From NCBI GenBank assembly GCA_036939755.1, contig JALLAZ010000742.1, positions 1 through 12,389 of the forward strand: a stretch of DNA of 12,389 nucleotides, written 5' to 3'. A program made the position numbers and the translations under genes. Positions 9,901-12,389 of this stretch are shown here, one piece after another. Every line of letters starts with the position of its first letter. The stretch's first letter is position 1. The notes under the pieces are model-generated. The model was given only the letters and a program-made list of their open reading frames with translations, made no database searches and had not been told where the DNA came from. The stretch comes from Stephanodiscus triporus (taxonomy: Eukaryota; Bacillariophyta; Thalassiosirophyceae; Thalassiosirales; Thalassiosiraceae).

Positions 9901-12109
9901 AGCGATAGGGTACCTGCTCCTGCAAGTGAGGCAACTTCGTTACGAGCAAAAACGAGATCAAACGATAAAAGTGAGGACTGAGACTGTAGTTAACGTCGAC
10001 ATCCTCTGGGGTGGGAATTCGAAACTTCCACTTCCTCACCTGTTGTTTCGCCCTCCGGAACTCCGTGAAGTAAATTTACAGTCCCGTAAGGAATCTATCG
10101 GTGCAGTAATATGAGTTCGTGAGCGGAACAAGGTATTCAATACAGCAATGGGGATAATGATTTTGACTCACTCCTGTTTCGGTATCAAATGCATGCAGAA
10201 GCCTTTTCCCGATGTCATGCGCTAGCTCGAGGAGAAAGCCATCATACTCCCATGTTGGAACGAGTTCTCTGCTTGAGACAGACGAGATCTCCTCGTTTTT
10301 CTTCGTCCTTGTGCCCAAATCTGCAGTCGCACAAGGCAATGACTCCAGCAGACATGAATGGCTATCGCCATCATCGTTTGCCAATAAACCATCGCGGGTC
10401 CTATCAACAGTAGATCCGCCATCTTTTTCATTACTCTCTAGCTCGATTTCAGAGGCAGAAACAACGCCGGCGACGGAGCTTAAAACATCTCCAGATGCAT
10501 CCCAAACATCTGTCTTCGCCACAAGGTTCGTCACGAAGGCTATAGCCATTTGATGTGCACTCAGCAGTCCTCCCAGCACGCGAATAGTAGTTTCGAATAG
10601 GCTTACATTTTGATCCACGGAAAATAAGCCACCTTCTTCTGTGCCTCTTTCATCATCTTTTGACTCTCCTTGCGAAGTTTGAAACGCGCTTTTCATTCTC
10701 TTGTCTAAATAGCGGAGCCGCTCCACGCTACGCGCGAATTCCGTGTAATTTCCCATTATGATCAAAGTGTCTAATGTGTCAATTAATGTGAGTGCAGGTA
10801 TCTTCACCAAGTCAAAGACCCCGGGCTGGCATGTGAGAGGTCTCAGCTCAGAAGCTGGAAATGCATTGTGGAAATATGAGTCATATGCATGAGTAAACAT
10901 GGACCGTAGAAGCATTTTATTCGCTTCAATCTGAGAAGGTGGCATCGGAGGGAAAGCGCCTCCAGACGTCCCTTGAAGGAATGTTTGAAGAAGATGCCTG
11001 AAGGCAGATGGATCAACTGATGGAGATGATTCACGTTCATCTTCAAATGTTGCTCCGTTTCCTCTCTCTTTATTGACAGGGCATATTTTGCATGCCCTCA
11101 ATTCATATCGACAAGGCTCTGGCTCTTCTGCCGATCGAATAATTAATTGTCCGTCGTTTTGAAAGAATTCCTCCATCATGCTATGTCTGCGATCGCAGCA
11201 TTCCAGATCATATATCACCTTGCTCTGACGTCTTCTCGACCCGTTGCAGGTATCCCCATTTACATAATATTCAACCAAGCCACGTGGTTTTGGCGCCTTA
11301 GATTCGTCAGGTCCCCAAGCAGAACTGATGAACGATTCATAAAGAGGCATATCAGGAGGCAGATACATACCTAAATGCACAACTGACGATATCACGAATT
11401 GTACGCTGTCGGAAAGAATGGAGCTCGGAGGTAGCTTCAAAATTTTATTCTTATCGACACCGCCTCCATCGTCTGTAATTTCGGACGGCGTAAGGTGTAA
11501 TTGCGATAGCGATTGCTTTGGATGCAATTTGTAAGTCCAATGAGAAAAACGCTCGAAGATACTTTCCTCGCTATCAGCTATTTCTCTTGCATCGAATGAT
11601 GAGTGCATCCCATCATTGTAATATGTGATGGTGTCGTCAAACGACGCAGCGTCGATGAGAGGCGATGATGAATTCCTGGCATCCTCGTTTACGAGCCGTG
11701 TATAATGCGTGTGGACCGATCTGTGATAGAGTTCTTTTCGCCTATTAGACTTTCTCCTGCGAACACTTTCATAGTCATCGGAAGAATGTGAAATCTTTTG
11801 GGAGACCTTGATTTGTGACTTTTTGAACATTTCGAGAAAAGAGGCCATAATCTGTTGCGCCGACAGCTTATGGGTGCCCGCCGATCGTTCTGAATCTGCT
11901 GTGTTGGCGTCGGCATTTTTTTTATTGTCCCCTAAAGTCGAGGTGGAGAACAATTTTGCGATCTGAAAAACACCATTACTTTTGCCGTTCGAACTTTCAT
12001 CCGACGATGCTGTTATTAACCATCGGGGGCAGCCGCAAAACAACACTACCAATGCAGCCAGGAAACGAAAAAAATGAGAGTTTTCTTGTTTTCTCTTTAG
12101 CGGCATCAT
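6904..12109 (-). CDS. EDEM-type GH47 protein with N-terminal MRH lectin domain and C-terminal PA domain
   Basis: Six exons (12109-10172, 10094-10040, 9934-9373, 9280-9141, 9099-7714, 7607-6904) with GT-AG introns of 77, 105, 92, 41 and 106 nt. Phases agree throughout and give 1594 residues. In order: an N-terminal hydrophobic signal or anchor (about 13-34); a polar linker; an MRH domain (about 188-345); GH47 (about 395-1003); an intermediate region; and a PA domain (about 1400-1540). GH47 of the EDEM class trims mannose from misfolded glycoproteins in the ER for ERAD. Catalytic acids seen are E506 (SLFETTIR), D735 (SDSFYEYL), E854 and E857 (RPELLES), and T996/E997 (FTTEAHP). EDEM hallmarks are FPASELRPLTC and CGFATV. 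The conserved MESFF glutamate is proline here (P962). GH47 also carries an acidic insert at about 530-615. The PA domain recalls EDEM3, but the C-terminus is HDIK rather than KDEL/HDEL. Identity is firm at family level; trimming activity is unproven. Confidence 0.93.
9100..9140 (-). other. 41-nt intron of the EDEM-type gene
   Basis: The donor is GTAAAT after AATG at 9141 and the acceptor is TTGGAAG before GAGTC at 9099. Removing exactly 41 nt is needed to change frame and join ADFALN to GVSLMNC. Read through, the frame reaches TGA 19 codons after the donor. It has a T7 run but almost no room for a separate branch site, so it is near the lower limit for spliceosomal introns. Confidence 0.75.
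11075..11548 (-). other. segment encoding the OS-9/Yos9-like MRH domain (residues 188-345)
   Basis: Residues 191-206 (WTYKLHPKQSLSQLHL) fit the MRH opening W-T-Y then Q-x-H at the same spacing as in OS-9. HLGMYLPPD (245-253) matches the LGYY segment. YYVNGDTCNGSRRRQSKV (281-298) matches the G-x-x-C...R...V strand. RSAEEPEPCRYEL (325-337), with CKICP after it, matches the E-P...C-x-Y...C end. The mannose-binding set QREY is complete: Q203, R294, E329, Y335. The first cysteine of animal OS-9 MRH (just after the opening WTY) is a non-cysteine here. MRH domains bind mannose-containing N-glycans, and those of OS-9 and Yos9 bind glycans with an exposed alpha-1,6-mannose. Confidence 0.82.
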
Positions 12110-12389
12110 ATCATTCTATCGGTGGACAACAGCGTCGAGCGGTTTTTTCTACACTGTTAGGAGTACTCCTTGCTCAAGTTGATGAGCGATGAGCTGCCCA
12201 CATGACACATGACGACAACGACATATTTAATTGCGGTTGAAGGAAATTAAGAGGGCTAGAGCTAAGTGTAGAGTAAGTACCATACTACCGTAATGGCCGG
12301 GGTTTAAGAACCAGCTAATGTTTTAGGATGCGACGCTAAATCGTTCGGAATCTCTTGTTCCCCACGTCGTAAAAAGTTAAGATTGAGGG
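12110..12389. promoter_or_regulatory. upstream flank of the EDEM-type gene
   Basis: These 280 nt precede the ATG at 12109 on the minus strand and should hold its promoter and 5' UTR. There is no long open frame and no motif I can name with confidence. A near-repeat cacatgaca/cacatgacg sits at about 12199-12212. An upstream gene may begin beyond the window edge. Confidence 0.35.

Noticed and set aside
10076..10171. Reading the EDEM-type ORF through to a stop at 10076 (677 residues)
   Set aside because: The tail after ETG has no family match, while a GTGAGT donor at 10171 and an acceptor at 10095 join directly to IPYGTVNLLHGVPEG, a GH47 signature.
10212..10553. 113-codon plus-strand open frame opposite the EDEM-type exon 1
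   Set aside because: It lies entirely opposite a frame fixed by GH47 homology, and its translation resembles no protein.

Overview
The window is nuclear DNA from a eukaryote with compact genes and short GT-AG introns (41 to 113 nt where I could place them). It holds a ubiquitin/eL40 fusion gene, a tropinone-reductase-like dehydrogenase, a chromatin-type PHD protein and a large ER mannosidase. Gene density, short introns, long low-complexity inserts in conserved enzymes and the ubiquitin variant suggest a unicellular alga, probably a stramenopile such as a diatom. This lineage call is an inference; nothing in the window proves it.

Layout: 1-1056 has no recognisable gene. 1057-1443 (-) is ubiquitin fused to ribosomal protein eL40. 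It is divergent, across 231 nt, from a four-exon gene on + (1675-2909) for a signal-peptide-bearing SDR of the tropinone reductase type. That gene converges, with 105 nt between stop codons, on a two-exon gene on - (5901-3015) for a 946-residue PHD plus extended-PHD protein. 5902-6903 is about 1 kb without a recognised gene; it holds a polypurine/poly-G tract and weak splice-like signals. 12109-6904 (-) is a six-exon gene for a 1594-residue EDEM-type GH47 protein. 12110-12389 is its upstream flank.

The EDEM-type gene is the main discovery. Reconstructing the splicing gives one continuous protein: signal sequence, a complete OS-9/Yos9-like MRH lectin domain with all four mannose-contacting residues (Q203, R294, E329, Y335), a GH47 mannosidase domain, an intermediate region and a PA domain. 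In animals and yeast the ERAD mannosidase (EDEM/Htm1) that creates the degradation signal on a misfolded glycoprotein and the lectin (OS-9/Yos9) that reads it are separate proteins. Here both appear in one polypeptide. One conserved active-site acid of GH47 is replaced by proline, so the balance between catalysis and binding is an open question.

The genes are independent eukaryotic units. Links between them are limited to general themes (protein degradation through ubiquitin and ERAD) and are probably coincidental.
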